DNA of 64,000 nucleotides, taken from Pseudomonadota bacterium (GTDB lineage: Bacteria; Pseudomonadota; Gammaproteobacteria; Burkholderiales; REEB80). A program made the position numbers and the translations under genes. Below, one piece after another: positions 29,313 to 39,640 of this stretch. The notes under the pieces were generated by a model that was not told where the DNA came from, ran no database searches, and worked only from the letters and a program-made list of their open reading frames with translations. The stretch spans positions 257,371 to 321,370 of the forward strand of contig JAGXAQ010000001.1 of the NCBI GenBank assembly GCA_018971485.1. Direction: 5' to 3'. The stretch's first letter is position 1; every line of letters starts with the position of its first letter.

Positions 29313-30461
29313 CTATTTCCTATTGCTTCCAGCCAGAATTTTATATTCGAGTAACCTGCATTCGATGGATCCATTGAATAGCGGGGTACGCTTTGAGGCT
29401 GATAAACGTATATTTCTGGTTAGATTTGTATAGTCCGCAGTGAGTAGGAATGCATCCCATCCTGTAAATTTTTGCTTGAGCACATTTCCTAGTTTGGGAT
29501 AAGACATCTCGGTAAAGGAATCAAGACTCATTCGATAACCGTAAGGCAGGTTAGCAATCAGAATGCCTGGGGTAGATGGAGGGCTGGATTCAATAAAATT
29601 AACCTGTTTTAGATGAATATATTTCTCAAATCCGGCAGCTTTGAGATTTTGGCGGCTCAGTTCTACTGCATCGCCAGAAAGGTCGGATCCGAAAATATTT
29701 AAGGTGTCGGCCTTATTGCAAAGAGAAAGGCGTGACTCCCGTTTCTTCTGCCAATGCGTAGCTTCGAAAGCATGCAGATGTTCAAAGGCAAAATGGCGCT
29801 GGAAGCCAGGCGGGATGTTGAGGGCCTGCATCATTGCTTCGATAAGGATTGTGCCGCTTCCGCACATGGGGTCGTATAAGCTTGTTCTTTCGGTCCATCC
29901 TGATATAGCAAGAAGGCCTGCAGCCAGGTTTTCTCGCAGGGGGGCTTCTCCTGAATAAGGTTTGATTCTTCTGTGGAATAGGGGCTGTCCACTGGTATCC
30001 AGATACAGGATGGCCTGGTTTTTATCCAGAAAAGCGTGCACTCTTACATCTGGATTGTCCTTGATAATATCCGGGCGAATATGGGTGTCCTGGCGGAATC
30101 GGTCGCATATTCCATCTTTAATGAGCAAGGTAGCAAAGTCGATACTCTTTAAGGGGGAGTGGCGTGACTCCACTTTAACAAGTAAAGAATGCCGGGCATC
30201 GAAATAATCGCACCACCGTACACTCTGGGCCAGTTTATATATATCTTTTTCATTCCTGTAGAATCCTTCGGTAATTTTCCAGAGTACCCTGGATGCCAGC
30301 CTGGATTCAAAATTTATGGTAGGGATTAAGTCCCATGGCCCGGAAAAACCAACGCCCCCACCGGATAGCTTGATGGTTATGCCGCCTAATGTCTTAATTT
30401 CTGAAGCCAGGAAAGATTCTAGCCCGCGTGGGCAGGAGGCAAAAAAAGTATGCTGTTGCAT
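29313..30461 (-). CDS. THUMP-domain RlmL-type RNA methyltransferase
   Basis: The product (382 residues) is a class I SAM-dependent RNA methyltransferase resembling the N-terminal, m2G2445-forming half of E. coli RlmL. It starts FFASCPRGLESFLASEI and has a THUMP domain (about residues 45-155). The SAM-site DPMCGSGTILIEAMM lies near residue 195, and the catalytic loop is NLPYGYRM. The RlmK-like C-terminal half of the E. coli fusion is absent. The frame reaches 30530, but the ATG at 30461 shares a base with the hemJ stop (TGATG) and matches the family start. Confidence 0.85.
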   Translation of the reverse strand: MQQHTFFASCPRGLESFLASEIKTLGGITIKLSGGGVGFSGPWDLIPTINFESRLASRVLWKITEGFYRNEKDIYKLAQSVRWCDYFDARHSLLVKVESRHSPLKSIDFATLLIKDGICDRFRQDTHIRPDIIKDNPDVRVHAFLDKNQAILYLDTSGQPLFHRRIKPYSGEAPLRENLAAGLLAISGWTERTSLYDPMCGSGTILIEAMMQALNIPPGFQRHFAFEHLHAFEATHWQKKRESRLSLCNKADTLNIFGSDLSGDAVELSRQNLKAAGFEKYIHLKQVNFIESSPPSTPGILIANLPYGYRMSLDSFTEMSYPKLGNVLKQKFTGWDAFLLTADYTNLTRNIRLSASKRTPLFNGSIECRLLEYKILAGSNRK

Positions 30462-30874
30462 CAGGATGGTTTCAATACGGCAAGAAGTACGATGGCAATA
30501 AGAAGAATAACGGGGAATTCGTTGAACCATCGGAAAAAAATGTGGCTGTGCTGATTTTTCCCGGAATGAAAATCCTGCATCAACTTACCACAGTAAAGAT
30601 GATAGGCGACCAGAACCGCGACCAGGCTTAATTTGATGTTTAACCAGGCCCCATGGAATCCATAGCCTAGCATGAGCCATAACCCAAACAGGATAGTGAG
30701 GATCATTCCTGGGGCCATGATGCCGAAATAAAGTTTTCGTTCCATGGTACAGAATCGATCGTGGCTGATTGTGTCCTCGCTCATGGCATGGTACACAAAC
30801 AATCGCGGCAGATAAAACAGCCCTGCAAACCAGGTCACCATGAAAATGATATGAAAAGCCAGAATCCAGCGCAT
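30461..30874 (-). CDS. hemJ: HemJ-type protoporphyrinogen IX oxidase (UPF0093)
   Basis: HemJ is a small integral membrane protein that oxidises protoporphyrinogen IX and replaces HemG or HemY in many Gram-negative bacteria. The 137-residue protein has four hydrophobic stretches. It shows the family marks WILAFHIIFMVTWFAGLFYLPR (histidine at residue 8) and the third-helix LNIKLSLV with a conserved lysine, plus YHLYCGK. It lies 2 bp after the TlpA-like gene and overlaps the methyltransferase start. Together with hemF it gives two late heme steps in this window. Confidence 0.85.
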   Translation of the reverse strand: MRWILAFHIIFMVTWFAGLFYLPRLFVYHAMSEDTISHDRFCTMERKLYFGIMAPGMILTILFGLWLMLGYGFHGAWLNIKLSLVAVLVAYHLYCGKLMQDFHSGKNQHSHIFFRWFNEFPVILLIAIVLLAVLKPS

Positions 30875-30876
30875 GT

Positions 30877-31398
30877 TTATCCTTGAACCAGGGTCTGGCT
30901 GAGCCAGGCATTGAGTTTTTTGAAATTTGTCGCTCCAACTGTTTCCTGAATGATATGCCCTCTTGGATCGATATAAAAATCAGTTGGGGTGAGCTCCACA
31001 TTCTTGAAAGCATGTGCGAGCTTACCTTCCTTGTCATACACAATAGGAAAAGTCAGCCCTTCTTTTTTTTGAAACGGACGAATGTAGTTTAAGGAGTCGT
31101 ATGACATGGCAATGGCCAGAACAACGAAACCTTTTTTGTGCCATTGTTTATAGGTTTGTTCAATTTCAGGCATTTCTTTAACACAACCCGGGCAGCTTGT
31201 GGCCCAGAAATTGATAAGTACGGCTTTACCCCTTAGCTGTGAAAGGGTGAGGGTTTCCCCCTGGATGGTGGTAAAGGACAGGTTGGGAGCAGAAGGTTTT
31301 TCTTTTAAGCTGTACCAAATGCCCACAATAACAATCAGTACAATCAGGACGCCGAGGGTTCGTAAAAAGAGGGTTCTTGGTTTAAAGGATGAATTCAT
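30877..31398 (-). CDS. Membrane-anchored TlpA-like thioredoxin-fold protein
   Basis: This is a 173-residue exported thiol-disulfide protein. An N-terminal hydrophobic anchor (about residues 11-29) is followed by a TlpA/ResA-type domain: LSQLRGKAVLINFWATSC with the redox motif CPGC near residue 71, then EMPEIEQTY, and the cis-proline loop LTPTDFYID near residue 137. Such proteins reduce apocytochromes or other periplasmic targets, but the partner here is unknown. The position directly upstream of hemJ could hint at a heme-related role. It heads a leftward unit with hemJ and the methyltransferase. Confidence 0.82.
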   Translation of the reverse strand: MNSSFKPRTLFLRTLGVLIVLIVIVGIWYSLKEKPSAPNLSFTTIQGETLTLSQLRGKAVLINFWATSCPGCVKEMPEIEQTYKQWHKKGFVVLAIAMSYDSLNYIRPFQKKEGLTFPIVYDKEGKLAHAFKNVELTPTDFYIDPRGHIIQETVGATNFKKLNAWLSQTLVQG

Positions 31399-31555
31399 GA
31401 TGACAGTATGTGGGACAAGGGATCTTTATGAGGTTCGGTTAAGTCTATTGTATCATTGCTTAAACAAACCGTCATAATGGCTGTAGCTGTTATGGCGCGG
31501 TGGTGTTCGGCAAGCCCTGCCATTCAGGCCGGGGAGGATGTCACAAGGAGAAATC

Positions 31556-31975
31556 ATGGAGTGTGAGTTATGTTCTGGGCCGGGAGGGGTTGTGTTGTGG
31601 GCTCATGAACACCTTCGAGTTGTTTTGATTGATGATCTTGACTATCCTGGATATTGTAGGGTGATTTGGGATGAGCATATAGCTGAAATGACTGATTTGT
31701 CAGTGGAGCAGGGATTGACAATTATGGAAGTCGTATTTGGTGTTGAATCAGCGTTGCGGCGATTGTTTCATCCAGACAAGGTTAATCTGGCGAGTCTGGG
31801 TAATATGACTCCGCATTTGCACTGGCATGTTATTCCGCGTTTTCTTGGAGATCGGCATTTTCCGCAACCAATATGGGGGATGCCCCAACGAGAGGCAGAG
31901 GTTTTGCCCCAGGTGGATCTTCAGAAATTAAAGGAGGCTTTAGGACAGATTCTTCCAAAGGGCAGAGTGGAATAA
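31556..31975 (+). CDS. HIT-family nucleotide hydrolase/transferase
   Basis: The 139-residue product contains the histidine triad HLHWHV near residue 92, preceded by LGNMTPH. The N-terminal CELC and the LIDDLDYPGYCRVIWDEH segment resemble betaproteobacterial HIT proteins. Substrates in the family are dinucleoside polyphosphates or adenylyl compounds, and the true one is not known here. An ATG at 31538 is in frame, but AAGGAG lies 5 nt before 31556, which is preferred. The last 146 bases lie antisense to the 3' end of phoR. Confidence 0.85.
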   Translation: MECELCSGPGGVVLWAHEHLRVVLIDDLDYPGYCRVIWDEHIAEMTDLSVEQGLTIMEVVFGVESALRRLFHPDKVNLASLGNMTPHLHWHVIPRFLGDRHFPQPIWGMPQREAEVLPQVDLQKLKEALGQILPKGRVE

Positions 31976-33251
31976 TGGCGCTAAAAGTCGAGCCTAAATC
32001 TTTCGTGCTGGTAATTTCCAGCCGTCCTTGATGTCGAGTCATGACGTGTTTGACAATACTTAAACCAAGTCCTGTACCACCTGTTTCCCTTGAACGGCTT
32101 TTATCAACGCGATAGAAACGTTCAGTGAGTCGATTAATGTGTTCAGGGGACACGCCAATCCCGGTGTCCTGGACCCGAAACATGCTTTCTGTTGGACTGC
32201 TTTCCCAGATAAGAGTTATGTCCCCTCCTTCAGGGGTATAGCGGACAGCATTGGTAATGAGATTGCTAAAAGCGCTATGTAGTTCATCTTCATTGCCCCA
32301 TGCGTCTGTGTTTGATTGAATCTGGAGATGGATTTTGTGTCGGCCGGCACTGAGTGATAAGGCTTCATCATATAACAGGTGCATCAGGTGTAGGCTTGGA
32401 ACCCGTTCCTTTAAAATGAGGGTTTGGCCGCTTTCAAGGCGGGAAAGGGTCAATAAAGCCTCTACAAGACGCTTCATTCTTTGTGCTTGTTCATGCATGA
32501 GAGAAATATAGTGCTGTACTTCTGCCTTATTGCTGTAATCCATGTCCATAAAGGTTTCAAGAAACCCATTGATAACCGTGAGGGGAGTTCGAAGTTCGTG
32601 TGAGACATTGGCTACAAAATCACGGCGCATGACTTCAACACGTTCAAGCTGGCTTACATCCCGGCTAATGAGTAATTTCTGTTTGTCTCCGAAAGGAATA
32701 AGTTGAATGGATAGGAAAACATCAGGGTTTCGGATGGATTTAAGGGATAGGGGTTCATGATAAAGCTGACGGGTAAGGTAGTCATTAAACTGGGCCTGTC
32801 GAACCAGATAGTTGATGGGGTGTCCCGTATCTTGTTGATTATCGAGCCCCAGATGTTGTTCCGCAACCGGGTTGCACCATTCAATAAGATCGTTTTCATT
32901 GAGAATGACGACACCATCTGGCATGGCTTTTGCGGCATCCCGGAATCGCTCTAGCATCAGGTTGAGTTGTTCACGGCTTTGCAGCTGGCGTTTAAACAGG
33001 GAATAAAGCGCGTTGAATAAGTCTTCCCAGATTCCCCGGCCTTGGGGGACTGATTGGGCACCGGGCGTTAAAAGCCACCGGTTTAAGGTATAGAGATGGT
33101 AAAAATGACGTAGCTGGAGAAACAACAAGGCAAATACTAGCCCGATAAGACCATACAGTAGGCCCAGGGTCATGGCAAGGGCGATAAAAATGATGAGTAA
33201 AGGAGCGAGCTGGATAACTGTCCGCCACCAGAAAGACTGCCTGATCTGCAT
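31830..33251 (-). CDS. phoR: Phosphate regulon sensor histidine kinase PhoR
   Basis: PhoR phosphorylates PhoB in the phosphate-starvation response. The 473-residue protein has two N-terminal hydrophobic segments (about residues 9-50), a PAS domain (about 95-200, with MPDGVVILNENDLIEWCNP), the H-box VANVSHELRTPLT near residue 218, then N box NLITNAVRYTPEGG, RVQDTGIGV, and ETGGTGLGLSIVKHV. About 40 residues beyond the usual ending (GSTFSAIIPL) are read through the HIT gene in antisense. AAGGAG lies 9 nt before the ATG at 33251, and the frame also reaches 33284. No phoB is adjacent, so PhoR is named by domain layout. Confidence 0.87.
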   Translation of the reverse strand: MQIRQSFWWRTVIQLAPLLIIFIALAMTLGLLYGLIGLVFALLFLQLRHFYHLYTLNRWLLTPGAQSVPQGRGIWEDLFNALYSLFKRQLQSREQLNLMLERFRDAAKAMPDGVVILNENDLIEWCNPVAEQHLGLDNQQDTGHPINYLVRQAQFNDYLTRQLYHEPLSLKSIRNPDVFLSIQLIPFGDKQKLLISRDVSQLERVEVMRRDFVANVSHELRTPLTVINGFLETFMDMDYSNKAEVQHYISLMHEQAQRMKRLVEALLTLSRLESGQTLILKERVPSLHLMHLLYDEALSLSAGRHKIHLQIQSNTDAWGNEDELHSAFSNLITNAVRYTPEGGDITLIWESSPTESMFRVQDTGIGVSPEHINRLTERFYRVDKSRSRETGGTGLGLSIVKHVMTRHQGRLEITSTKDLGSTFSAIIPLCPLEESVLKPPLISEDPPGAKPLPLVGASPILVAENADLQENAE

Positions 33252-33386
33252 GCCCAAAGGCTCCTTGGTTGCCTGAAACGCCATTATAGGTTTTATGGGT
33301 TAGATCACCAAATCTTAAGAAGATTTTCCAGTTTAGGCTGGCATGCGTTATGATCCTTGGATTGGACAAGCAAACGGGATTTTTTG

Positions 33387-33806
33387 ATGACAGGACAGAA
33401 TCAGCCTTCGCCACGGCCTATAGAGATTCGTTTAAAAAGAAAGTCCAGGCTGCTTGAGCTGGAGTTCGATGACGGGAAAGCATTTAGTCTTTCTTGTGAA
33501 TTTCTTAGGGTATACTCTCCTTCTGCAGAGGTCCGGGGCCATGGGCAGGGCCAGGAAGTGCTGCAAACAGGCAAGAAAAATGTCAATATTGAACGGATTG
33601 AACCGGTAGGACAATATGCGGTACGTTTGGTATTTACCGATGGCCATGATTCGGGGCTTTATTCCTGGGATTATCTATACGGGCTGGGAATCCGGCAGAA
33701 TGAATTATGGCAGGCTTATCTTCACCGTCTGGAAGCCGCTGGTGCAAGTCGGGAAGGGGGGCATTCGGTTTTTACCTTGCATCCAACTGGAGGGCATTCC
33801 CATTGA
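33387..33806 (+). CDS. DUF971 (gamma-butyrobetaine hydroxylase-like N-terminal domain) protein
   Basis: The 139-residue protein matches the DUF971/GBBH-like N-terminal domain: [22 protein letters not shown], then [21 protein letters not shown], and [12 protein letters not shown] near residue 107. The C-terminus is histidine-rich (GGHSH). In betaproteobacteria this gene regularly precedes ubiE, but its function is not established; related domains occur in iron-sulfur or oxygenase contexts. The ATG at 33387 is chosen over a TTG at 33357. Its stop overlaps the ubiE TTG start by 4 nt. Confidence 0.82.
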   Translation: MTGQNQPSPRPIEIRLKRKSRLLELEFDDGKAFSLSCEFLRVYSPSAEVRGHGQGQEVLQTGKKNVNIERIEPVGQYAVRLVFTDGHDSGLYSWDYLYGLGIRQNELWQAYLHRLEAAGASREGGHSVFTLHPTGGHSH

Positions 33807-34537
33807 GCCAGACACATTTTGGTTTTGAAACGGTAGACGAAGAGGATAAGGCCCATCGTGTCGCTGCTGTATTTGATTCGGTCGCTAACCGGTACGACCT
33901 GATGAATGATGTTATGTCAGCCGGAATGCATCGGCTGTGGAAGCGTTTTGCTGTTGAGCAAAGTGGTGTTCGGCCCGGGCATAAAGTGCTTGATATTGCT
34001 GGAGGGAGTGGTGATCTTGCCCGCTTGTTTATGGATAGGATGCAAGGCCAGGGCCAGGTTGTTTTGACAGACATTAATGAATCCATGTTAAAGGTGGGTC
34101 GTGACCGACTCATTAATGATGGCAGGGTTCCGTTTATCGTACGCTGTGATGGAGAAAAGTTGCCTTTTCCTGATCGGTATTTTGATTGTGTGAGTGTGGC
34201 TTTTGGTTTGCGTAACATGACCCATAAAAATCAGGCCCTGGATGAAATGCACAGGGTGTTGAGAATGGGGGGTAAGCTAATTGTTCTGGAGTTTTCGCAT
34301 ATCGCTAAATCCCTTTCCCGATTGTATGATCTTTACTCTTTTAAGGTTATTCCCCGGATGGGTCAATGGCTGGTTAAGGATGCGGAGAGTTATCGTTATC
34401 TGGCTGAGTCCATCCGTATGCATCCGGATCAGGAAGCGTTGAAACAGATGATTACCGATGCCGGTTTTTCAAGGGCCGGCTATTTTAATCTTGCATTGGG
34501 CGCAGTTGCTGTGCATTATGGCTGGCGAATGATCTGA
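33803..34537 (+). CDS. ubiE: Ubiquinone/menaquinone C-methyltransferase UbiE
   Basis: UbiE performs the C-methylation of demethoxyubiquinol and demethylmenaquinol. The protein begins [16 protein letters not shown] when started at the TTG of 33803, giving 244 residues, close to the usual 250. GGAGGG ends 8 nt before that TTG. Motifs in order are [13 protein letters not shown], the SAM loop [26 protein letters not shown] and the C-terminal [10 protein letters not shown]. An open frame reaches 33707, but that part lies within the DUF971 gene and is not UbiE-like. It shares the TGATGA overlap with ubiJ. Confidence 0.95.
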   Translation: MSQTHFGFETVDEEDKAHRVAAVFDSVANRYDLMNDVMSAGMHRLWKRFAVEQSGVRPGHKVLDIAGGSGDLARLFMDRMQGQGQVVLTDINESMLKVGRDRLINDGRVPFIVRCDGEKLPFPDRYFDCVSVAFGLRNMTHKNQALDEMHRVLRMGGKLIVLEFSHIAKSLSRLYDLYSFKVIPRMGQWLVKDAESYRYLAESIRMHPDQEALKQMITDAGFSRAGYFNLALGAVAVHYGWRMI

Positions 34538-35142
34538 TGAATCATCCTACAGTGATATCCAGGTTGTTTGCTTCGTTGTGTAATCGCTTGCTTGAAAATC
34601 AGCCAGGCGTGGCTAGGGCATTAGCGTTGCATTCACCCTCTGTATTTTCAGTAGAAGTTCGGCCAGTGCGTTTAGCCTTTCATATCGAACCTGATGGCAG
34701 ACTTGTGGCCGCAGATCCTGCCCTGGCTTCCACGGTTATTGTTGTTCATCCCTTTAATGCCATGCTTGCCCATGCTGGGGTGACAACTCCAGCTCAGGCA
34801 TTTCTGGTTTCGGGCAGTGATACGCTGGCTTATGCTTTTAGTGGGCTTTTTGAAGAGCTGGACTGGCAGGCAGAAGAAGCTCTGTCAAATATATTTGGTC
34901 CAATTTTTGCTGCTGAATTTATTAAGGCAGCCCAGGGATTTGTCAGATGGCAGAAAGAAACTGTCAGGCGTAGCCTAGGGTTGGTTGCAAGCTATGTGAT
35001 CGAGCGTCAAGTGTTGCCCAGTAGCCGTGAGGTAGCAGCATTCATAAAAGAGGTTGATGTTTTCAGGGACAGGCTGGCTCGTCTTGAAAAGCGCCTGGAG
35101 AAGCTGTATCAACGCAGTTATGGCGATGTCGGGACTACGTGA
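34537..35142 (+). CDS. ubiJ: Ubiquinone biosynthesis accessory factor UbiJ (SCP2 domain)
   Basis: UbiJ is a lipid-binding factor that with UbiK supports the soluble Ubi hydroxylase/methyltransferase complex. The 201-residue protein has an SCP2-like N-terminal half (about residues 30-120, with [13 protein letters not shown] and [16 protein letters not shown]). A helical C-terminal part ends in a likely coiled coil, [15 protein letters not shown]. Sequence is weakly conserved, so position between ubiE and ubiB is a major part of the assignment. It overlaps ubiE by 1 nt and ubiB by 4 nt. Confidence 0.86.
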   Translation: MNHPTVISRLFASLCNRLLENQPGVARALALHSPSVFSVEVRPVRLAFHIEPDGRLVAADPALASTVIVVHPFNAMLAHAGVTTPAQAFLVSGSDTLAYAFSGLFEELDWQAEEALSNIFGPIFAAEFIKAAQGFVRWQKETVRRSLGLVASYVIERQVLPSSREVAAFIKEVDVFRDRLARLEKRLEKLYQRSYGDVGTT

Positions 35143-36644
35143 TAATGCAGCTTTTCCGCTTTTTGAAAATTGTTTGGGTAGCCCTGTATTATGGTCTTGA
35201 GGAATTCGTGACTCTTCCTGGTCGTTTAGGGCAATTTGATCGGATTTTCAGGTTACGCAAGTTTTCCCGCCCTCGAGCCGAAAGATTGCGTTTAGCGCTT
35301 GAACGGCTGGGCCCCATATTTGTAAAATTCGGACAGGTTCTGTCAACCCGGCAGGATTTGTTGCCCGCTGATGTGGCAACGGAGCTCTCCTTGCTTCAGG
35401 ACAAGGTTCAGCCTTTTGAGTCGCATCTGGCTGTTTCGATTATTGAGCGTTCCTTTTCTTGCCCGCTAGGAAATATTTTTCACTCTTTTGATGAATGTCC
35501 TGTAGCCAGCGCTTCGGTGGCACAAGTTCATTTTGCCGTGCTGCATGATGGTAAAGAAGTGGCTGTCAAGGTTTTACGGCCTGGCATCAGAAAAATAATT
35601 ATCCAGGATGTAAGGCTGATGGACGGATTTGCACGATTAGTGCAGTGGTTTTTTCCTGATGGCCGGCGGCTTAAACCCAGGGAAGTGGTTGCTGAATTTG
35701 CCCGTCATTTGAATAACGAGCTCGACTTGATGCTGGAGGCAGCTAATGCAAGTCAGTTAAGGCGAAATTTTGCAAATTCCAGTTTGCTCGCTATTCCGGA
35801 AGTATATTGGGATTTTTGTCAATCAGAAGTGATGGTGATGCAGCGTATGCAGGGTATCCCAATCAACCGGATTGATGAACTGCAAGCTGCAGGCATGGAC
35901 TTAAAAAGGCTGTCTCGTCATGGGGTAGAGATTTTCTTTACCCAGGTTTTTCGAGATGGATTCTTTCATGCCGATATGCATCCAGGGAATATTCTTGTTA
36001 ATGACAAGCAGCAGTATGTTGCGTTAGATTTTGGCATTATGGGAAGCCTGACCGATGCTGATCGGGATTATCTTGCCCGAAATTTCCTGGCGTTTTTCAA
36101 GCGGGACTATCGGCAGGTGGCGATGACTCATATTGAAGCAGGGTGGGCTCCACCTGGCACACCTGTGGATCAGTTTGAGACGGCTATTCGGGCAGTATGT
36201 GAACCCGTTTTTGATCGACCATTGAAGGAAATTTCTTTTGGAAGGGTATTATTGCGTCTTTTTCAGACTTCACGTCGATTTAATATTGAAATTCAGCCGC
36301 AACTGGTCCTGCTTCAGAAGACTCTGCTGAATATTGAGGGGCTTGGGCGCCAACTGGACCCCGATCTGGATCTTTGGATAACAGCGAAGCCAATCCTGGA
36401 ACGGTGGATGAGCGAACAAGTAGGCTTGCGAGGGCTTTGGCGAATGATTAAAAAGGAAGCCCCTCTTTGGGGAACCCTTTTCCCCCAGTTACCCAGGCTT
36501 GTTTATGATAGCTTGTCAGCTAAAACCGTACCGCAGGAATCTTTGATTCAGTTATTAAGACAGCAAAACAGGAAACTTAAAATAGCTGTCGGCATCTTAA
36601 TTGCCGGTTTCTTTTTTCTGGCTGTTGGTTTTTTCCTGGTTTAA
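35139..36644 (+). CDS. ubiB: Ubiquinone biosynthesis kinase-like protein UbiB
   Basis: UbiB is an ABC1/ADCK-type atypical kinase required for ubiquinone synthesis, probably for lipid extraction or access. The 501-residue protein has the KxGQ motif in [16 protein letters not shown], the alanine-rich nucleotide loop [11 protein letters not shown], the lysine in [10 protein letters not shown], the [11 protein letters not shown] catalytic loop and DFGIMG. Two hydrophobic segments close the C-terminus (about 478-501). The GTG at 35139 overlaps the ubiJ stop, and an ATG two codons later (35145) is an equal candidate, since neither has a clear Shine-Dalgarno sequence. It converges with gatB with a 4-nt stop overlap. 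Confidence 0.94.
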   Translation: MIMQLFRFLKIVWVALYYGLEEFVTLPGRLGQFDRIFRLRKFSRPRAERLRLALERLGPIFVKFGQVLSTRQDLLPADVATELSLLQDKVQPFESHLAVSIIERSFSCPLGNIFHSFDECPVASASVAQVHFAVLHDGKEVAVKVLRPGIRKIIIQDVRLMDGFARLVQWFFPDGRRLKPREVVAEFARHLNNELDLMLEAANASQLRRNFANSSLLAIPEVYWDFCQSEVMVMQRMQGIPINRIDELQAAGMDLKRLSRHGVEIFFTQVFRDGFFHADMHPGNILVNDKQQYVALDFGIMGSLTDADRDYLARNFLAFFKRDYRQVAMTHIEAGWAPPGTPVDQFETAIRAVCEPVFDRPLKEISFGRVLLRLFQTSRRFNIEIQPQLVLLQKTLLNIEGLGRQLDPDLDLWITAKPILERWMSEQVGLRGLWRMIKKEAPLWGTLFPQLPRLVYDSLSAKTVPQESLIQLLRQQNRKLKIAVGILIAGFFFLAVGFFLV

Positions 36645-38083
36645 GGGGCCATTTTCTTTCGTAGGATCTCGTTAACCTGTGCTGGATTGGCGCGACCCTG
36701 GGTCGCTTTCATGACTTGCCCGACAAAGAAGCTAAGAACGCGATCCTTCCCGGCACGGTATTGGGCGATTTGTTCATCGTTTCCGGCCAGGATCTGTTCA
36801 ATAATGGTTTCAAGCGCTTGATTGTCTGAAATTTGTTTTAGGCCTTTTTTCTCAATGATTGCGTCAGGCTCTTCTTCTCCTGACCACATTGTATCGAATA
36901 TTTCCTTCGCAGTGTTTCCGGAGATTGTTCCGTCCTTGATTCGTTTTAGAAGCTGCGCCAGAGATTCTGGCTGGATGGGGCATTCTGAAATATCTTTGCT
37001 ATCCCGGTTGAGACGACCGGATACCTCACCCATGATCCAGTTGGCACAGAGTTTGGGATCCTTCATCTGGTCCTCAAGTGCGTTCAGAGTGGCCTCGAAC
37101 CAGTTGGCCAGTGCTTTTGAAGTGGTTAATACGGAGGCATCATAAATGGTCAGGCCTAGCTTCTCAACATAGCGTTTGCGTTTGGCATATGGCAGTTCAG
37201 GCAATGATTGGTGGATTTTATCTATCCAGGATGGGTCAATGACGAGTGGCAGCAAATCCGGATCAGGGAAATAACGATAATCATTGGCCTCTTCCTTGGA
37301 TCGCATGGAACGGGTTTCATCCCGCTCAGAATCATAAAGCCTGGTTTCCTGAATGATTTTATTTCCGGACTCAATGAGGTCTATCTGTCTTGATGTTTCA
37401 AATTCGATAGCCCTTTCCAGAAAACGAAAGGAATTAAGGTTTTTTATTTCACAGCGGGTACCATATTCCGCTTGCCCTTTGGGCCGAACTGAAACATTGG
37501 CATCGCATCGAAAGGATCCTTCCTGCATGTTGCCATCACAAATTTCCAGATATCGAACCAGGGTATGCAGGGTTTTGGCATAAGCAACAGCCTCTTCCGC
37601 AGAACGCATGTCAGGTTCAGAGACGATTTCCAGCAAGGGAGTGCCTGCCCGATTAAGATCGATACCGGTTTTTCCATGAAAATCCTCATGAAGAGACTTG
37701 CCCGCATCTTCTTCAAGATGTGCCCGGGTAATCCGTATGGTTTTCTCACCCTGAGAGGTGTCAATGATAAGCTTCCCTTCAGCAACGATTGGAAGCTCAT
37801 ATTGACTAATCTGGTAACCCTTGGGCAAGTCAGGATAAAAATAGTTCTTTCGGGCAAAAATACTCTTTGGGTTGATTTTTGCCCCGATGGCCAGACCAAA
37901 CCGTAAGGCGTACTGCACAGCTTCGCGATTTAAGACTGGAAGAACACCGGGCAGGGCAATATCTATGGCACATGCCTGGGTGTTGGGTGCTGCGCCATAA
38001 GCGGTTGCAGCCCCAGAAAATATTTTTGAGCGGGTTGCTAATTGTGCATGAACTTCCAGACCAATAACGACTTCCCATTCCAT
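36641..38083 (-). CDS. gatB: Asp/Glu-tRNA amidotransferase subunit B
   Basis: GatB is the tRNA-binding kinase subunit of GatCAB, which converts Glu-tRNA(Gln) and Asp-tRNA(Asn) to the amidated forms. The 480-residue protein shows [13 protein letters not shown], the [10 protein letters not shown] region, [43 protein letters not shown], and the C-terminal YqeY-like tail ending VNEILRKKM. Its presence implies that Gln- or Asn-tRNA is made indirectly. It lies 30 bp after gatA on the same strand. Confidence 0.96.
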   Translation of the reverse strand: MEWEVVIGLEVHAQLATRSKIFSGAATAYGAAPNTQACAIDIALPGVLPVLNREAVQYALRFGLAIGAKINPKSIFARKNYFYPDLPKGYQISQYELPIVAEGKLIIDTSQGEKTIRITRAHLEEDAGKSLHEDFHGKTGIDLNRAGTPLLEIVSEPDMRSAEEAVAYAKTLHTLVRYLEICDGNMQEGSFRCDANVSVRPKGQAEYGTRCEIKNLNSFRFLERAIEFETSRQIDLIESGNKIIQETRLYDSERDETRSMRSKEEANDYRYFPDPDLLPLVIDPSWIDKIHQSLPELPYAKRKRYVEKLGLTIYDASVLTTSKALANWFEATLNALEDQMKDPKLCANWIMGEVSGRLNRDSKDISECPIQPESLAQLLKRIKDGTISGNTAKEIFDTMWSGEEEPDAIIEKKGLKQISDNQALETIIEQILAGNDEQIAQYRAGKDRVLSFFVGQVMKATQGRANPAQVNEILRKKMAP

Positions 38084-38113
38084 GGTGCTTATCCTGTACG
38101 TAGACGGTAAAGA

Positions 38114-39565
38114 TTACAAAGCAGGCCTGCGTGTATGCCAATCTGTAACCTGCTGATAACGATGAGCTATATTCAGCAGGCGCGCTTCGTTAAAATAATT
38201 TCCAATGAGTTGTATCCCGATGGGCCGCCCCTGCCCTGAAAATCCTGCGGGTAAGGATAGCCCTGGTAATCCAGCAAGGTTGACAGCTATAGTATAGATA
38301 TCCGAAAGGTACATAGAGACTGGGTCATTGTTCCGCTCTCCAATGTTAAATGCAGGTTGGGGACTGGTGGGTCCCAGGATTACATCGATCTCTTTAAAGG
38401 CATTGGAAAAATCATTTGCAATGAGTCTGCGTAGCTTTTGGGCCTTAATGTAATAGGCATCATAGTAGCCCGCAGATAAAACGTAAGTGCCAATCATGAT
38501 GCGTCGTTTGACTTCTGCGCCGAATCCTTCAGCCCGGGTCTTTTTATACATGTCGGTAAGGTCGTGATAGGATGGGCTGCGGTAACCATAGCGTACCCCG
38601 TCATAACGTTCCAGATTGCTTGAGGCTTCTGCTGAGGCGAGCACGTAGTAGGCTGGTATGGCAATGGGACTGTTTGGTAAGGAAATCTCATGTAAAATGG
38701 CGCCTTCCTTGCGCAGGATATCGCAGGACATCTCAATGCATTTAGCGATTTCCGGATTAAGCCCGTCAGTGAAATATTCTTTTGGCAGTCCTACTTTCAA
38801 ACCCGTCAGAGGTCGGTTAAGGTCTGCGGTGTAGTCTTCTTTCTGTCGATTTACGCTTGTTGAGTCACGAGGATCAAAGCCTGCCATTATATTCAGCAGC
38901 AAGGCACAGTCCTCGGCTGTCCGGGCCATTGGACCCGCCTGATCTAGGCTGGAGGCATAGGCAATCATCCCAAAGCGGGAGACTAGCCCGTAGGTAGGTT
39001 TGATACCGGTAATTCCACACAGGGCGGCGGGCTGGCGAATAGAACCCCCCGTATCGGTTCCTGTTGCAGCAGGAGCCATGCCTGCAGCAACGGCAGCAGC
39101 AGAACCGCCTGAGGAGCCACCTGGAACTGCTTCGAGATCCCAGGGGTTATGCACGACCCCGAAATAGGATGTTTCATTTGAGGAGCCCATTGCAAATTCA
39201 TCCATGTTGGTTCGGCCCAGCAGAACTGCCCCTGTCTGGTTGAATTTTTCAATGATATGAGCATCATAGGGCGAAATGAAATTGGACAGCATTTTTGAGC
39301 CACAGGTCGTTGTCCAGCCCTCAGCGCAGAATATGTCTTTTTGCGCAACCGGGATACCTGTGAGAGGTTCGCTCATGCCATGGGCGATGCGGCTGTCAGC
39401 TTGTTTTGCCTGATTGAGGCTGATTTCGGGATTGGTGCTGATATAGGCATTGATGGCAGGATTAAGCTGATGGATGCGATCCAGATAAGACTGGGTTAGT
39501 TCCACGCTGGATATTTTTCTGGATTTGAGTAAACCGGATAATTCTGTCAGGCTATATGTAAGCAT
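38114..39565 (-). CDS. gatA: Asp/Glu-tRNA amidotransferase subunit A
   Basis: GatA is the glutaminase subunit that supplies ammonia to GatB. The 483-residue amidase has the Ser-cisSer-Lys triad: lysine in PVAQKDIF near residue 75, the glycine-serine loop [16 protein letters not shown], and the nucleophilic serine in [21 protein letters not shown] and YPITKAQ-like C-terminal segments fit the family, and length is normal (485). It lies 75 bp after gatC. The gap holds a GC-rich CCGGGTGCCCGG stretch near 39602, which may fold but has no T run. Confidence 0.96.
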   Translation of the reverse strand: MLTYSLTELSGLLKSRKISSVELTQSYLDRIHQLNPAINAYISTNPEISLNQAKQADSRIAHGMSEPLTGIPVAQKDIFCAEGWTTTCGSKMLSNFISPYDAHIIEKFNQTGAVLLGRTNMDEFAMGSSNETSYFGVVHNPWDLEAVPGGSSGGSAAAVAAGMAPAATGTDTGGSIRQPAALCGITGIKPTYGLVSRFGMIAYASSLDQAGPMARTAEDCALLLNIMAGFDPRDSTSVNRQKEDYTADLNRPLTGLKVGLPKEYFTDGLNPEIAKCIEMSCDILRKEGAILHEISLPNSPIAIPAYYVLASAEASSNLERYDGVRYGYRSPSYHDLTDMYKKTRAEGFGAEVKRRIMIGTYVLSAGYYDAYYIKAQKLRRLIANDFSNAFKEIDVILGPTSPQPAFNIGERNNDPVSMYLSDIYTIAVNLAGLPGLSLPAGFSGQGRPIGIQLIGNYFNEARLLNIAHRYQQVTDWHTRRPAL

Positions 39566-39640
39566 ATTAATTGAGTTCGTGTTGGTTTAGGGCAAATGTG
39601 CCGGGTGCCCGGGATTGCGGGCCAGTTAACTGAAGTTGCC

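Noticed and set aside
39590-39625. GC-rich CCGGG...CCCGG stretch in the gatC-gatA gap
   Set aside because: The loop is only about 2-4 nt and no T run follows leftward, so it is not a credible terminator.
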